Assembly: GCA_030427905.1 (NCBI GenBank)
Contig: JAUICL010000001.1
Coordinates: 1 to 64,000 of the forward strand
DNA length: 64,000 nt
Direction: 5' to 3'
Source: Bacteroidia bacterium
GTDB lineage: Bacteria; Bacteroidota; Bacteroidia; Flavobacteriales_D; Cryomorphaceae
Every line of letters starts with the position of its first letter. Within the stretch, counting starts at the first letter, position 1. The position numbers and the translations under genes were made by a program. The notes under the pieces were generated by a model that worked only from the letters and a program-made list of their open reading frames with translations, searched no databases and was not told where the DNA came from. This document shows, in pieces, positions 40,646 through 49,637 of the stretch.

Positions 40646-41611
40646 TTAGAAGTAGTTTCCTTCCACGAGGTAGTTTTGCACGTAGTCCTTTACCCCTTCT
40701 TCCAGGCTTGCAAACCCACCATCATAGCCAATAGATAGTAGTTTATCCATTTCGGCCTGAGTGTAATACTGATACTTGTCTCTGATATCTTCTGGCGTAT
40801 CGATGAAATTGATCTCCGGATCTACTCCCAACGCAGAGAAGGTGGATAGCGCTAGATCTTTGAAAGAACGTGCTTGCCCTGTCCCGAGATTGTAGAGCCC
40901 AGAATTCTTGCGGTGCTCCATCAAGAAGAGACAGACTTTGACTACATCCTTCACATAGACAAAATCGCGGAGCTGCTCTCCATCCTTGTACTCTGGATTA
41001 TGTGATCTAAAGAGCTTAACTGAGCCTTTCTCCTTGATCTGATTGAAAGCATGAAAAATCACCGAAGCCATACGCGCTTTGTGATATTCGTTTGGGCCGT
41101 AAACATTGAAAAATTTCAATCCAGCCCAGAAGTATGGAGCTTCATCTTGCTTGAGCGCCCACTTGTCAAAATCGTTCTTTGAATCACCGTAAGGGTTTAG
41201 TGGCTTAAGCTTCTCAACCACTTCGTGGCTATCTGAGTATCCGTGCTCACCAAGACCATAAGTAGCTCCAGAGCTGGCATAAACCAAAGGAATGCCATGC
41301 TCGATACACTTATTCCACATGGTTTTGGTGTAATTGAGATTGAGCTCATCAAAAATAGCCGTGTCAAACTCCGTGGTATCAGTCCGTGCACCAATGTGAA
41401 AAATGAAATAGACGAGTTTGTGATTTTCTTCTAACCAATCAAAAAATGCGCTGCGCTCTACTTTTTGACTGAAGGTCTTTCCTTCCAGATTTCTGTCTTT
41501 TTCAGTTTTAGAAAAATCATCTACTACAATGATATCCTTATACCCTTTGTTGTTTAAGCCCTGAACTAGACAACTTCCGATAAATCCGGCAGCACCCGTA
41601 ACTACAATCAT
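40646..41611 (-). CDS. hldD: ADP-L-glycero-D-manno-heptose 6-epimerase
   Basis: A 321-residue extended SDR that makes the L,D-heptose donor for LPS inner core. The NADP site is TGAAGFIGS, with VDDFS after the second strand. The active site is ASSGATYG with YGDSK (Tyr-x3-Lys). Segment HIGARTDTTE is characteristic of HldD. The ATG at 41611 is chosen over the in-frame ATG at 41653, because the -7 box (41630-41637) lies between. Fits the Kdo transferase at 51617 in an LPS-making cell. Confidence 0.9.
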   Translation of the reverse strand: MIVVTGAAGFIGSCLVQGLNNKGYKDIIVVDDFSKTEKDRNLEGKTFSQKVERSAFFDWLEENHKLVYFIFHIGARTDTTEFDTAIFDELNLNYTKTMWNKCIEHGIPLVYASSGATYGLGEHGYSDSHEVVEKLKPLNPYGDSKNDFDKWALKQDEAPYFWAGLKFFNVYGPNEYHKARMASVIFHAFNQIKEKGSVKLFRSHNPEYKDGEQLRDFVYVKDVVKVCLFLMEHRKNSGLYNLGTGQARSFKDLALSTFSALGVDPEINFIDTPEDIRDKYQYYTQAEMDKLLSIGYDGGFASLEEGVKDYVQNYLVEGNYF

Positions 41612-41629
41612 TCTTCTCGATTTTGAGCT

Positions 41630-41637
41630 CAAAGATA
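41630..41637 (-). promoter_or_regulatory. -7 box TATCTTTG for hldD-queA
   Basis: Minus-strand TAnnTTTG match 18 bases before the hldD ATG at 41611. A TTG at 41662-41664 gives a 24-base spacer, longer than usual. Confidence 0.5.
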
Positions 41638-41684
41638 TTGATTCGAAGCTCACCTACATTCCAAATCCTTCGGAAATAAGGTTG

Positions 41685-41692
41685 TATATTTG
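41685..41692 (+). promoter_or_regulatory. -7 box TATATTTG for queD-folE
   Basis: Exact TAnnTTTG match, 47 bases from the opposing hldD -7 box, making a compact divergent promoter. It lies inside the longer open frame starting at TTG 41682, and so supports ATG 41703 or 41712 as queD start. Confidence 0.55.
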
Positions 41693-41711
41693 CGCCTCAG
41701 AAATGCAGGCC

Positions 41712-42131
41712 ATGCCTAAAGTGTATATTACAAGACGCGAGCGCTTTAATGCAGCGCATAAACTTTGGAATCCGAACTGGTCGGAAGAAAAGAATTTTGA
41801 AGTTTTTGGTAAGTGCGCCAATGTCAATTGGCACGGGCACAATTACGAGCTATTTGTAACGGTCAAAGGAACGCCAGACCCAGATACCGGGTGCATTATT
41901 GACCTGAAGTTGCTCAGCGCACTGATCAACGAGCATGTTATAGAGCATATCGACCACCGAAACATCAATCTGGACGTACCTTTTATGAAAGGGCAAATGG
42001 CGAGCACTGAAAACTTGGCTGTGGCCATCTGGGGCGAGCTAGAAGGTGTAATTCGTGAAGAAGGTTGTACCTTGCATAGTATTCGTGTCAAAGAGACCGA
42101 AAACAACTTTGCAGAATATTTAGGCGAATAG
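41712..42131 (+). CDS. queD: 6-carboxytetrahydropterin synthase
   Basis: A 139-residue PTPS-fold enzyme from the ATG at 41712 (41703 is possible). Zinc His residues are in FNAAHKL and HGHNYEL, with the conserved Cys in [13 protein letters not shown]; a C-terminal Glu segment (RVKETENNF) closes the active site. Sitting seven bases before folE, it most likely makes 6-carboxytetrahydropterin for queuosine from dihydroneopterin triphosphate. A 6-pyruvoyl-tetrahydropterin role cannot be excluded. Confidence 0.9.
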   Translation: MPKVYITRRERFNAAHKLWNPNWSEEKNFEVFGKCANVNWHGHNYELFVTVKGTPDPDTGCIIDLKLLSALINEHVIEHIDHRNINLDVPFMKGQMASTENLAVAIWGELEGVIREEGCTLHSIRVKETENNFAEYLGE

Positions 42132-42138
42132 ATTATTA

Positions 42139-42726
42139 ATGACAGATTTCAAAAGTAACCCAGACGTGCAAGCACGTTTGGAAAAAGCCTACACCAATGT
42201 ACTCACCGATTTGGGTGAAGATATCAATCGAAAAGGCTTGGTAGATACACCTAAGCGTGTGGCGAAGGCCATGCAATTTTTGACCAAGGGCTATCACGAA
42301 GATCCAGTGGCCATTCTCAAGTCAGCCATGTTTGAAGAAGAGTATAGTCAAATGGTAGTGGTGAAGGATATCGAAGTTTACAGCATGTGTGAGCATCATA
42401 TGCTACCTTTTTTCGGAAAAGCACACGTGGCGTACATACCTAGTGGGAAAATTGTTGGCTTGAGTAAAATACCGCGGGTTGTCGATGCGTTTTCAAGAAG
42501 ATTGCAAGTGCAGGAAAGGCTGACCAATCAAATCCGCGATTGTATTCAGGAAACCTTGAATCCTCTCGGAGTGGCAGTTGTTATTGAAGCTAGGCATATG
42601 TGCATGCAAATGCGTGGCGTTCAGAAACAAAACTCCAAAACGACCACATCGGCCTTTCACGGAGAATTTTTAAAAGAAAAAACGAGATCGGAATTTATTA
42701 ACTTGATCTCTTCAAACTTGAACTAA
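42139..42726 (+). CDS. folE: GTP cyclohydrolase I
   Basis: A 195-residue enzyme converting GTP to dihydroneopterin triphosphate, the first step of folate and queuosine precursors. Zinc-binding Cys and His are in [12 protein letters not shown], with the partner Cys in [24 protein letters not shown] is characteristic. Length normal. Seven bases after queD and six before the Bax inhibitor-1 gene. Confidence 0.96.
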   Translation: MTDFKSNPDVQARLEKAYTNVLTDLGEDINRKGLVDTPKRVAKAMQFLTKGYHEDPVAILKSAMFEEEYSQMVVVKDIEVYSMCEHHMLPFFGKAHVAYIPSGKIVGLSKIPRVVDAFSRRLQVQERLTNQIRDCIQETLNPLGVAVVIEARHMCMQMRGVQKQNSKTTTSAFHGEFLKEKTRSEFINLISSNLN

Positions 42727-42732
42727 AAAGAA

Positions 42733-43464
42733 ATGAATACAGAGACAGGAAGGTGGGAAGACTCCACCACAGCAGGCCCGATTCAACGAGAGGGTAGCTT
42801 AGCAAAATCATTTGTGAGCCAAGTGATGACCTATATGGCATCAGCATTGGCAATCACGGGTGTTGTAGCTTATTGGTTTGGAACAAACTTAGAGTTGCTT
42901 CAACTTCTATACACAGAAACGGGGATGTCCACCCTAGGTTGGATTGTAACGTTCGCACCATTAGGGATCGTTCTCATAATGGGAGCAGCCGTTCAGCGCA
43001 TGTCGAGCATAGGGCTTATGACACTATTCCTTGTGTTTTCCATTACTATGGGGATGAGTTTAAGCTCCATCTTCTTCGTGTATACGATGGGCAGCATCGC
43101 TACAACGTTCTTTATTACAGCAGGTACGTTCGGAACAATGGCCATTTTGGGTTATACTACATCTACCGATTTGACTAAAATGGGATCGATCCTTTACATG
43201 GGATTGATCGGAATTATCCTTGCCATGATCGTCAACTGGTTTGTAGGCAGCGACACGATGGACTACATTATTAGCATCCTAGGAGTACTAATCTTCACGG
43301 GGCTTACGGCTTACGATATGCAGAAAATTAAGCAGATCGGTATGAGTGTAGATCACGGTAGCGAAGCCGGATCTAAGCTAGCCCTGATGGGAGCTGTGAG
43401 TTTATACCTCGATTTCATCAACCTTTTCCTATTCCTACTTCGCTTGTTTGGAAGCAGAGACTAA
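42733..43464 (+). CDS. Bax inhibitor-1/YccA family membrane protein
   Basis: A 243-residue integral membrane protein with about seven hydrophobic segments. Typical features are the N-terminal FVSQVMTYMASALAITGVVA, the mid-region MGMSLSSIFFVYTMGSIATTF and the C-terminal acidic segment GLTAYDMQKIKQIG (the conserved Tyr-Asp near a calcium-leak site in this family). Probably a channel or protease-interacting protein of the inner membrane. Follows folE by six bases, so co-transcribed with queD-folE despite no clear functional link. Confidence 0.9.
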   Translation: MNTETGRWEDSTTAGPIQREGSLAKSFVSQVMTYMASALAITGVVAYWFGTNLELLQLLYTETGMSTLGWIVTFAPLGIVLIMGAAVQRMSSIGLMTLFLVFSITMGMSLSSIFFVYTMGSIATTFFITAGTFGTMAILGYTTSTDLTKMGSILYMGLIGIILAMIVNWFVGSDTMDYIISILGVLIFTGLTAYDMQKIKQIGMSVDHGSEAGSKLALMGAVSLYLDFINLFLFLLRLFGSRD

Positions 43465-43488
43465 TTAGGTTAAGACCACTGATTTAGG

Positions 43489-43523
43489 AGTCCCTCGAAG
43501 CTGTTCGAGGGACTTTTGTTTTT
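43489..43523 (+). terminator. Terminator after the Bax inhibitor-1 gene
   Basis: A perfect 11-base-pair stem, AGTCCCTCGAA (43489-43499) with TTCGAGGGACT (43504-43514), a GCTG loop and TTTGTTTTT after it. Confidence 0.9.
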
Positions 43524-43548
43524 GATACGGCGCTTATCCGTATTATTG
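43516..43548 (+). promoter_or_regulatory. Putative fabD promoter overlapping the terminator tail
   Basis: TTG at 43516-43518, a 22-base spacer and TATTATTG (43541-43548), one base off TAnnTTTG. The -33 element lies in the T-rich tail of the preceding terminator. Confidence 0.35.
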
Positions 43549-43568
43549 TCGTCCCAAAAACCTATAAA

Positions 43569-44447
43569 ATGAAAGCCTACGTTTTTCCAGGACAAGGATC
43601 CCAATTTCCCGGAATGGGAAAAGAACTATACGAAGCATCTGAAGAAGCCAAAACGCTATTTGAAAAAGCGAATGAAATTGTGGGCTTCCGGATTACAGAT
43701 ATCATGTTTGATGGTAGTGAAGAAGAACTCAAACAAACCAACGTCACCCAACCAGCCATTTTTATACACTCGGTGGTAATGGCCAAAGTCATGGGTGAAA
43801 ACTTCAAACCGGATATGGTAGCTGGCCACAGCCTGGGTGAATTCTCAGCATTGGTTGCTGCCGGAGCGATGAGCTTCGAAGACGGACTCAAACTCGTTAT
43901 TCAACGGGCAAACGCTATGCAAGCTGCTACGGAAATCACTGAAGGTACAATGGCAGCCATCCTGGGTCTAGAAGATGAGCAGGTAGAAAGTATCTGCCAA
44001 GAAATAGATGGAGTGGTACCCGCCAATTACAACTGCCCTGGCCAATTGGTAATCAGCGGAGAGCGCAAAGGTATCGAAGCAGCTTGCGAGAAATTCACGG
44101 AAGCCGGAGCGCGAAGAGCCTTGATTCTACCTGTAGGTGGCGCATTTCACTCGCCACTTATGGAGCCTGCCCGCGCTGACCTAGCCAAAGCGATTGAAAA
44201 CACGCCATTCAACGAGCCGCGATGCCCCGTTTATCAGAATGTAACTGCAAAGCCTGTAACTGATCCAGCGCAGATTAAAGAGAACCTGGTTGCTCAACTT
44301 ACTGCGCCAGTGCGATGGACTCAGACCATGCAAAACATGATTGCCGAAGGTGCAAATGCCGTGGTAGAAGTAGGCCCCGGAAAAGTTCTCCAGGGCCTAT
44401 TCAAAAAAGTAGATAGAAAATTTGAAACGTCTTCTGCGAGCTTATAG
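43569..44447 (+). CDS. fabD: ACP S-malonyltransferase
   Basis: A 292-residue enzyme loading malonyl groups from CoA onto acyl carrier protein for fatty-acid synthesis. N-terminal FPGQGSQFPGMGKELYE, the active-site serine in VAGHSLGEFSAL (about residue 90), an Arg in the QRANAMQ region, and the His in GGAFHSPLM (about 198). Complete. Its last six bases overlap the convergent nucleotide-sugar dehydrogenase gene. Confidence 0.96.
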   Translation: MKAYVFPGQGSQFPGMGKELYEASEEAKTLFEKANEIVGFRITDIMFDGSEEELKQTNVTQPAIFIHSVVMAKVMGENFKPDMVAGHSLGEFSALVAAGAMSFEDGLKLVIQRANAMQAATEITEGTMAAILGLEDEQVESICQEIDGVVPANYNCPGQLVISGERKGIEAACEKFTEAGARRALILPVGGAFHSPLMEPARADLAKAIENTPFNEPRCPVYQNVTAKPVTDPAQIKENLVAQLTAPVRWTQTMQNMIAEGANAVVEVGPGKVLQGLFKKVDRKFETSSASL

Positions 44448-45731
44448 GCTCCAGTATTCGAAAGACGATATTTTTCCTTTGTAGATTCCTTTGAGATCAA
44501 CGAAAACAGCTTGATCTCTAAGGAATTCTGCAAATTCCGATTCTGGTTTATCACAATATTCATCGTGATTTACGGCAACGATCACCGCATCGTATTTTCC
44601 AGAAGGTTTCTCTGAAAGATCGTAGTTGTATTCGTGCTTCACTTCTTCTGCGGAAGCATAAGGATCCACCACGTCTACGCGCACACCAAACGATTGAAGC
44701 TCGCGCACAGTGTCAACCACCTTTGAGTTACGAATATCACTTACATTCTCTTTGAAAGTGGCACCCATCACCAAGGCCCGAACATCTTGAATATTCTTTC
44801 CTTGAGCGATCATTTTTTTGACCGTTTGCTTTGCCACATATCCACCCATCGAGTCATTCACAAATCGACCAGAATTGATGATTTGAGCGTGGTAGCCTAG
44901 CTCCTTAGCCTTGTGAGTAAGATAGTATGGGTCAACTCCAATACAGTGTCCGCCTACCAAGCCCGGCTTGAAGTTTAGGAAGTTCCACTTCGTACCAGCG
45001 GCTTCAAGTACCTCGTAGGTATTGATGTTCATCTTATTGAAGATGATCGAAAGCTCATTGATCAAAGCGATATTCACGTCACGCTGCGTGTTCTCAATAA
45101 TCTTTGCCGCTTCAGCTACTTTAATGGAGCTCGCTCGGTGCACACCGGCATCTACAACAAGCTCATATGTCTTGGCAATAATCTCCGCAGACTCCGGATC
45201 ACATCCAGAACTCACCTTAACGATAGACTGTAAGGTGTGCACTTTATCGCCTGGATTTATGCGCTCCGGACTGTAACCTACCTTGAAGTCTTCCATGTAC
45301 TTGAGTCCAGACTCGGCTTCCAAAACAGGAACACAGTCTTCTTCTGTACATCCAGGGTAGACGGTTGACTCAAAGACAACGAAGTCACCCTTTTTGAGCA
45401 CTTTTCCCACAGTAGTGGAAGCTCCCAAAATCGGCCTTAGGTCGGGTTTGTTTGAGCTATCGATTGGTGTAGGGACGGCCACAATGTAGAAGTTTGCGTC
45501 CTTCAGATCTTCAATATCGGCGGTGAATTCAATGTCACAACCTTCAAAATCTTCTTTCTCAAGTTCCTTACTTGGATCAATTCCATTGCGCATCATTTCA
45601 ACGCGCTGGGCATTAATATCAAATCCGATCACGGATAGTTTTCGGGCAAATTCGAGGGCGATTGGTAAACCAACATAGCCCAATCCGATAACCGCTAGTT
45701 TCTTCTCTTTCTTTACTAGTGCTTCGTACAT
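44442..45731 (-). CDS. Nucleotide sugar dehydrogenase (UDP-N-acetylhexosamine 6-dehydrogenase, WbpA/TviB-like)
   Basis: A 429-residue NAD-dependent dehydrogenase that oxidises C6 of a UDP-HexNAc to the uronate in two steps. The NAD site is GLGYVGLPIALEFA (about residues 16-29), the substrate region FESTVYPGCTEED, and the active-site Cys is in GGHCIGVDPYYL (about residue 265). This spelling separates it from UDP-glucose dehydrogenase, which is present in the same operon. Last gene of the six-gene operon. With WbpB, WbpE and WbpD homologues beside it, UDP-GlcNAc is the likely substrate. Confidence 0.88.
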   Translation of the reverse strand: MYEALVKKEKKLAVIGLGYVGLPIALEFARKLSVIGFDINAQRVEMMRNGIDPSKELEKEDFEGCDIEFTADIEDLKDANFYIVAVPTPIDSSNKPDLRPILGASTTVGKVLKKGDFVVFESTVYPGCTEEDCVPVLEAESGLKYMEDFKVGYSPERINPGDKVHTLQSIVKVSSGCDPESAEIIAKTYELVVDAGVHRASSIKVAEAAKIIENTQRDVNIALINELSIIFNKMNINTYEVLEAAGTKWNFLNFKPGLVGGHCIGVDPYYLTHKAKELGYHAQIINSGRFVNDSMGGYVAKQTVKKMIAQGKNIQDVRALVMGATFKENVSDIRNSKVVDTVRELQSFGVRVDVVDPYASAEEVKHEYNYDLSEKPSGKYDAVIVAVNHDEYCDKPESEFAEFLRDQAVFVDLKGIYKGKISSFEYWSL

Positions 45732-45733
45732 AT

Positions 45734-46762
45734 CTAGCTCTTCTTCGAGTCTCTTACGTTATAAATTCTTTCAATTATATCGACCACCTTCAAGCCTTCG
45801 AGGGCATTGGTAGTTGCTACATTTCTGCTTTTTAGCGTATCCACAACATTTTGGATAATAAAGTGGTGGTTGGCCGCGCTTCCCTTATAAGAACCGTAGT
45901 CGTTTGCCGGACTCGCTTCAGGAAGTTCGGGCATTTCGTAATTCTCTACATGACAGTATTCCACTTCGTTCATGTATTGACCACCAACTTTGATTGAGCC
46001 CTTGCTACCAATAATGGTCATGCTACTCTCCAGGTTTTGACCCCACACTGATGTAGAATAGTTTAGCGAACACGTTCCTCCATTAATGAAATCAAAACTC
46101 ACGATACCGCTGTCTTCAAAGTCTGTCAGGTCCTTGTGATTGAAATCAGCAAATCTTCCCGCAATATTTTCAATATCGCCAAATAGCCAGTACATGATGT
46201 CGATGAAGTGCGAAAACTGGGTGAATAGCGTACCACCATCGATATCGGCTACACCTTTCCATCCGCCCTTCTTGTAGTAACGCTCATCTCTATTCCAATA
46301 GCAATTGATGTCAACCATGTAGATGTCACCCAATCGCTTACTGTCGATCATCTCCTTGAGCCAAACAGAAGGTGGCGAGTATCTGTTTTGCATAACGCAA
46401 AACACGTGACGGCTTACTTGCAGGGCTTTAAAAATCACATTTTCGCAACCTGCCTTGGTGAGTGCCATCGGCTTTTCGCAAACCACATGTTTTCTGTGAT
46501 TCAAGGCTGAAAGAGACTGCTCGGCATGCATTCCATTTGGAGAGCAAACATTGACCACATCTATTTCGGGAACCTGCTCGAACATTTCGTCCATGGACTT
46601 GAAAAAAGGCACACCAAAATCTTCAATTCCGAGTTCAGACTCATCCTTCACATCCAGCATCGCTACGAGCTCTGCTTCTGGATTCCGACGAATCATCTCA
46701 GCGTGACGCTTACCAATGTGGCCACAACCCACTACAGCAAATTTTATCTTCGATTCGCTCAT
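45734..46762 (-). CDS. wbpB: Gfo/Idh/MocA oxidoreductase (WbpB-like)
   Basis: A 342-residue Rossmann oxidoreductase. N-terminal VVGCGHIGKRHAEMI and the family motif CEKPMAL (about residue 97), with the later His of the FSHFIDIMYWLFGD segment. In P. aeruginosa WbpB oxidises the 3-OH of UDP-GlcNAcA, passing the ketone to the WbpE aminotransferase; the same pairing is seen here. Overlaps wbpD by four bases and is two bases from the dehydrogenase gene. Confidence 0.85.
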   Translation of the reverse strand: MSESKIKFAVVGCGHIGKRHAEMIRRNPEAELVAMLDVKDESELGIEDFGVPFFKSMDEMFEQVPEIDVVNVCSPNGMHAEQSLSALNHRKHVVCEKPMALTKAGCENVIFKALQVSRHVFCVMQNRYSPPSVWLKEMIDSKRLGDIYMVDINCYWNRDERYYKKGGWKGVADIDGGTLFTQFSHFIDIMYWLFGDIENIAGRFADFNHKDLTDFEDSGIVSFDFINGGTCSLNYSTSVWGQNLESSMTIIGSKGSIKVGGQYMNEVEYCHVENYEMPELPEASPANDYGSYKGSAANHHFIIQNVVDTLKSRNVATTNALEGLKVVDIIERIYNVRDSKKS

Positions 46763-47328
46763 TTCTTTCTCACTTGATTATTTTCCAAAACATACCAGTC
46801 CTTTCCTTCAGGACACTGTGCTTCGTTGTTTTCATTGAATTCTAATCGATGACCATATACACTCATCCAGCCAATTTGCTTTCCGGGATTGCCTACGATC
46901 AATGCGAATGGCTTTACCTCTTTAGTAACGACCGTACCCGCCCCAATAAAGGCATACTCGCCGATGTCATTTCCGCACACAATCGTGGCATTGGCCCCTA
47001 TACTCGCTCCTTTTTTCACGGTGGTTTTGGCATACTCACCCCGGCGATTTACAGAGCTTCTAGGGTTGATCACATTCGTAAAAACCATAGAAGGTCCTAG
47101 AAAGACATCGTCTTCACAAATCACTCCTGAGTAAATACTCACATTGTTTTGGACCTTGACATTTGATCCGAGTATGACACCGGGAGAAATCACCACATTT
47201 TGGCCGATATTGCATCGCTCACCGAGCACACAATCGGGCATGATGTGTGAAAAGTGCCAAATCTTGGTACCATCTCCTATCCTACAGCCATCGTCTACAA
47301 CGGCCGTTTCATGGGCAAAGTAATCCAT
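46759..47328 (-). CDS. wbpD: Hexapeptide-repeat acetyltransferase (WbpD-like)
   Basis: A 189-residue left-handed beta-helix acyltransferase. Hexapeptide repeats run from about residue 10 to 150 (for example CRIGDGTKIWHFSHIM, VILGSNVKVQNN, GASIGANATIVCG), with a long loop containing NPRSSVNRRGEYAKT. That loop and the start are typical of WbpD-type enzymes that acetylate the 3-amino group of UDP-GlcNAc(3NH2)A. Overlaps its neighbours on both sides, so translation is coupled. Confidence 0.88.
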   Translation of the reverse strand: MDYFAHETAVVDDGCRIGDGTKIWHFSHIMPDCVLGERCNIGQNVVISPGVILGSNVKVQNNVSIYSGVICEDDVFLGPSMVFTNVINPRSSVNRRGEYAKTTVKKGASIGANATIVCGNDIGEYAFIGAGTVVTKEVKPFALIVGNPGKQIGWMSVYGHRLEFNENNEAQCPEGKDWYVLENNQVRKK

Positions 47329-48317
47329 TAACGCTTGATGTACTTATCGAATTGTTTGTGATCTTTTCGGTACAAGTCCTCTTCACTGAGCGTCTTGAAA
47401 TAATCTAGTGTGATTTTCAAGCCTTCACTTCTGTGAACTTTCGGCTCCCAGCCCAATACTTCTTTTGCCTTGGCAATGTTTGGGCGACGTTTTTTAGGGT
47501 CGTCGTGTGGAAGGTCTTTGTAAACAATCTTGGTCTTTGCTCCAGTGAGTTTGATGATCTCTTCTGCAAAATCTCTAATTGTGATCTCATCTGGATTTCC
47601 AACGTTTACAGGATCTACACAATCGCTCAAAAGCAATCTGTAAATTCCTTCTACCAGGTCGTCAACGTAGCAAAACGAACGCGTCTGCGATCCGTCGCCA
47701 AATACGGTAAAGTCTTCTCCACGCAAAGCCTGACCGATAAAAGCAGGCAAAACGCGGCCATCATTCAATCTCATACGTGGACCATATGTATTGAAGATGC
47801 GGACAATTCTGGTTTCCAAACCGTGGAATCGATGGTAGGCCATCGTGATGGCTTCTTGAAATCGCTTGGCTTCATCGTAAACACCTCGAGGTCCGATCGG
47901 GTTCACGTGCCCCCAGTAATCTTCGCTTTGCGGATGTACTTCAGGGTCTCCGTAAATCTCACTTGTACTCGCTACCAATATTCTAGCTCCCTTTGCTTTG
48001 GCAAGTCCGAGCAAATTATGCGTTCCCAATGATCCAACCTTCAGGGTTTGGATAGGAATTTTCAAATAGTCAATTGGGCTCGCTGGCGAAGCAAAATGGA
48101 GAATATAGTCGATGTGTCCTGGCACATGAACGTAGTTGCTCACGTCGTGGTTGTAGAACGTAAAGTCCTCATGAGGGAAAAGGTGCTCAATGTTCCTAAG
48201 ATCTCCGGTAATCAGATTGTCCATCCCGATTACTTCGCAGCCTTCAGCTATGAACCGATCGCAGAGATGAGACCCTAAAAATCCAGCTGCACCTGTTACC
48301 AATACGCGTTTTTTCAT
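47328..48317 (-). CDS. uxs: UDP-glucuronate decarboxylase (UDP-xylose synthase)
   Basis: A 329-residue extended SDR. NAD site [13 protein letters not shown], catalytic STSEIYGDP with YDEAKR (Tyr-x3-Lys), and segments [12 protein letters not shown] and [17 protein letters not shown] that are characteristic of UXS enzymes. It would convert UDP-glucuronate, made by the adjacent Ugd, to UDP-xylose. One base overlap with wbpD and one base gap to ugd. Confidence 0.93.
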   Translation of the reverse strand: MKKRVLVTGAAGFLGSHLCDRFIAEGCEVIGMDNLITGDLRNIEHLFPHEDFTFYNHDVSNYVHVPGHIDYILHFASPASPIDYLKIPIQTLKVGSLGTHNLLGLAKAKGARILVASTSEIYGDPEVHPQSEDYWGHVNPIGPRGVYDEAKRFQEAITMAYHRFHGLETRIVRIFNTYGPRMRLNDGRVLPAFIGQALRGEDFTVFGDGSQTRSFCYVDDLVEGIYRLLLSDCVDPVNVGNPDEITIRDFAEEIIKLTGAKTKIVYKDLPHDDPKKRRPNIAKAKEVLGWEPKVHRSEGLKITLDYFKTLSEEDLYRKDHKQFDKYIKR

Positions 48318-48318
48318 C

Positions 48319-49632
48319 TTAGCTCTGCGTTACAGTGTTTCGGCCAATGCTTTCGTAGTGGTAACCCAAATCCTTCATTTTATCTCCTTCAAACAGGTTT
48401 CTTCCGTCGAAAATCACTTTCTCTTTGAGAAGCCCATCCATTTTAGAGAAATCAGGATTTCTGAATACAGACCATTCTGTAGCGATCAATAGGGCATCAG
48501 CTCCATCGATGGCGTCGTACATATTTTCTCTGAATTCGATCTTGGCTCCTACCAGTCGCTTCACGTTTTCCATCGCTTCGGGATCAAATGCTACCACTTG
48601 GGCACCAGCATCCACGAGCGCATCTATCATATAAAGCGCGGGAGCTTCTCTAATATCGTCTGTATCGGGTTTGAAAGCCAATCCCCAGAGGCCAAATCGC
48701 TTGCCGGCTAGGTCGCCGTAGTGCTTTTTCAGCTTCTCAATCAAAGTAAGCTTCTGCTTATCATTGACCTGAAGAACTGAGTCCAAAATCTGAAAATCGT
48801 ACCCGTACTGACGACCACTTTTGGCTAGGGCCTGCACATCTTTTGGGAAACAGCTACCACCGTAACCAATTCCAGGAAACAAGAATCGCTTCCCAATACG
48901 CGTGTCTGTTCCAATTCCCGCTCTTACCATATCTACATCGGCACCTACCTTCTCACAGAAATTGGCAATTTCGTTCATGAAGGTGATTTTGGTGGCGAGG
49001 AAAGAGTTGGCCGCATACTTTGTAAGCTCCGCCGATTTCTCGTCCATCACGATCAGTGGATTTCCCTGACGTACAAATGGCTTATAAAGATCTTGCATAA
49101 TCTTAGCAGCGCGCTCTGAGCTCGTTCCGATTACAACTCGGTCAGGCTTCATAAAGTCTTCTACGGCAAATCCTTCTCTCAAAAATTCTGGATTTGAGAC
49201 TACATCAAAGTCTACCGTAGCATTCTCCGCCACCTTTGCGGTAACAAGTTCAGCCGTTCCCACAGGAACAGTGCTCTTGTCTACAATAACTTTATAGTCC
49301 TTGATAAGCTTTCCAAGATCTTCAGCAACACCAAGTACATAAGATAAGTCAGCAGATCCATCTTCACCTGGAGGAGTTGGCAATGCCAGAAATATAATCT
49401 TGGCATCTTCGATCGCGCTGGCTAGGTCGGTTGTAAACGTTAGCCTTTCTTGTTTGATATTTCTTTCAAAGACCGTATCGAGATACGGTTCGTAAATAGG
49501 GACTTCCCCATTTTGCATTCGCTTTACCTTATCGGCATCGATGTCTACACAAATGACATCATTTCCAGTATCGGCAAAACAAGTTCCGGTAACAAGGCCT
49601 ACGTAGCCCGTTCCGACAACAGCAATTTTCAT
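48319..49632 (-). CDS. ugd: UDP-glucose 6-dehydrogenase
   Basis: A 437-residue NAD-dependent dehydrogenase giving UDP-glucuronate. NAD site [15 protein letters not shown] (about residues 7-21), [28 protein letters not shown] and the catalytic Cys in [14 protein letters not shown] (about residue 265). Clearly of the UGD subgroup and distinct from the WbpA/TviB-like paralogue at 44442. Supplies the decarboxylase encoded next to it. Confidence 0.95.
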   Translation of the reverse strand: MKIAVVGTGYVGLVTGTCFADTGNDVICVDIDADKVKRMQNGEVPIYEPYLDTVFERNIKQERLTFTTDLASAIEDAKIIFLALPTPPGEDGSADLSYVLGVAEDLGKLIKDYKVIVDKSTVPVGTAELVTAKVAENATVDFDVVSNPEFLREGFAVEDFMKPDRVVIGTSSERAAKIMQDLYKPFVRQGNPLIVMDEKSAELTKYAANSFLATKITFMNEIANFCEKVGADVDMVRAGIGTDTRIGKRFLFPGIGYGGSCFPKDVQALAKSGRQYGYDFQILDSVLQVNDKQKLTLIEKLKKHYGDLAGKRFGLWGLAFKPDTDDIREAPALYMIDALVDAGAQVVAFDPEAMENVKRLVGAKIEFRENMYDAIDGADALLIATEWSVFRNPDFSKMDGLLKEKVIFDGRNLFEGDKMKDLGYHYESIGRNTVTQS

Positions 49633-49637
49633 GAGCG

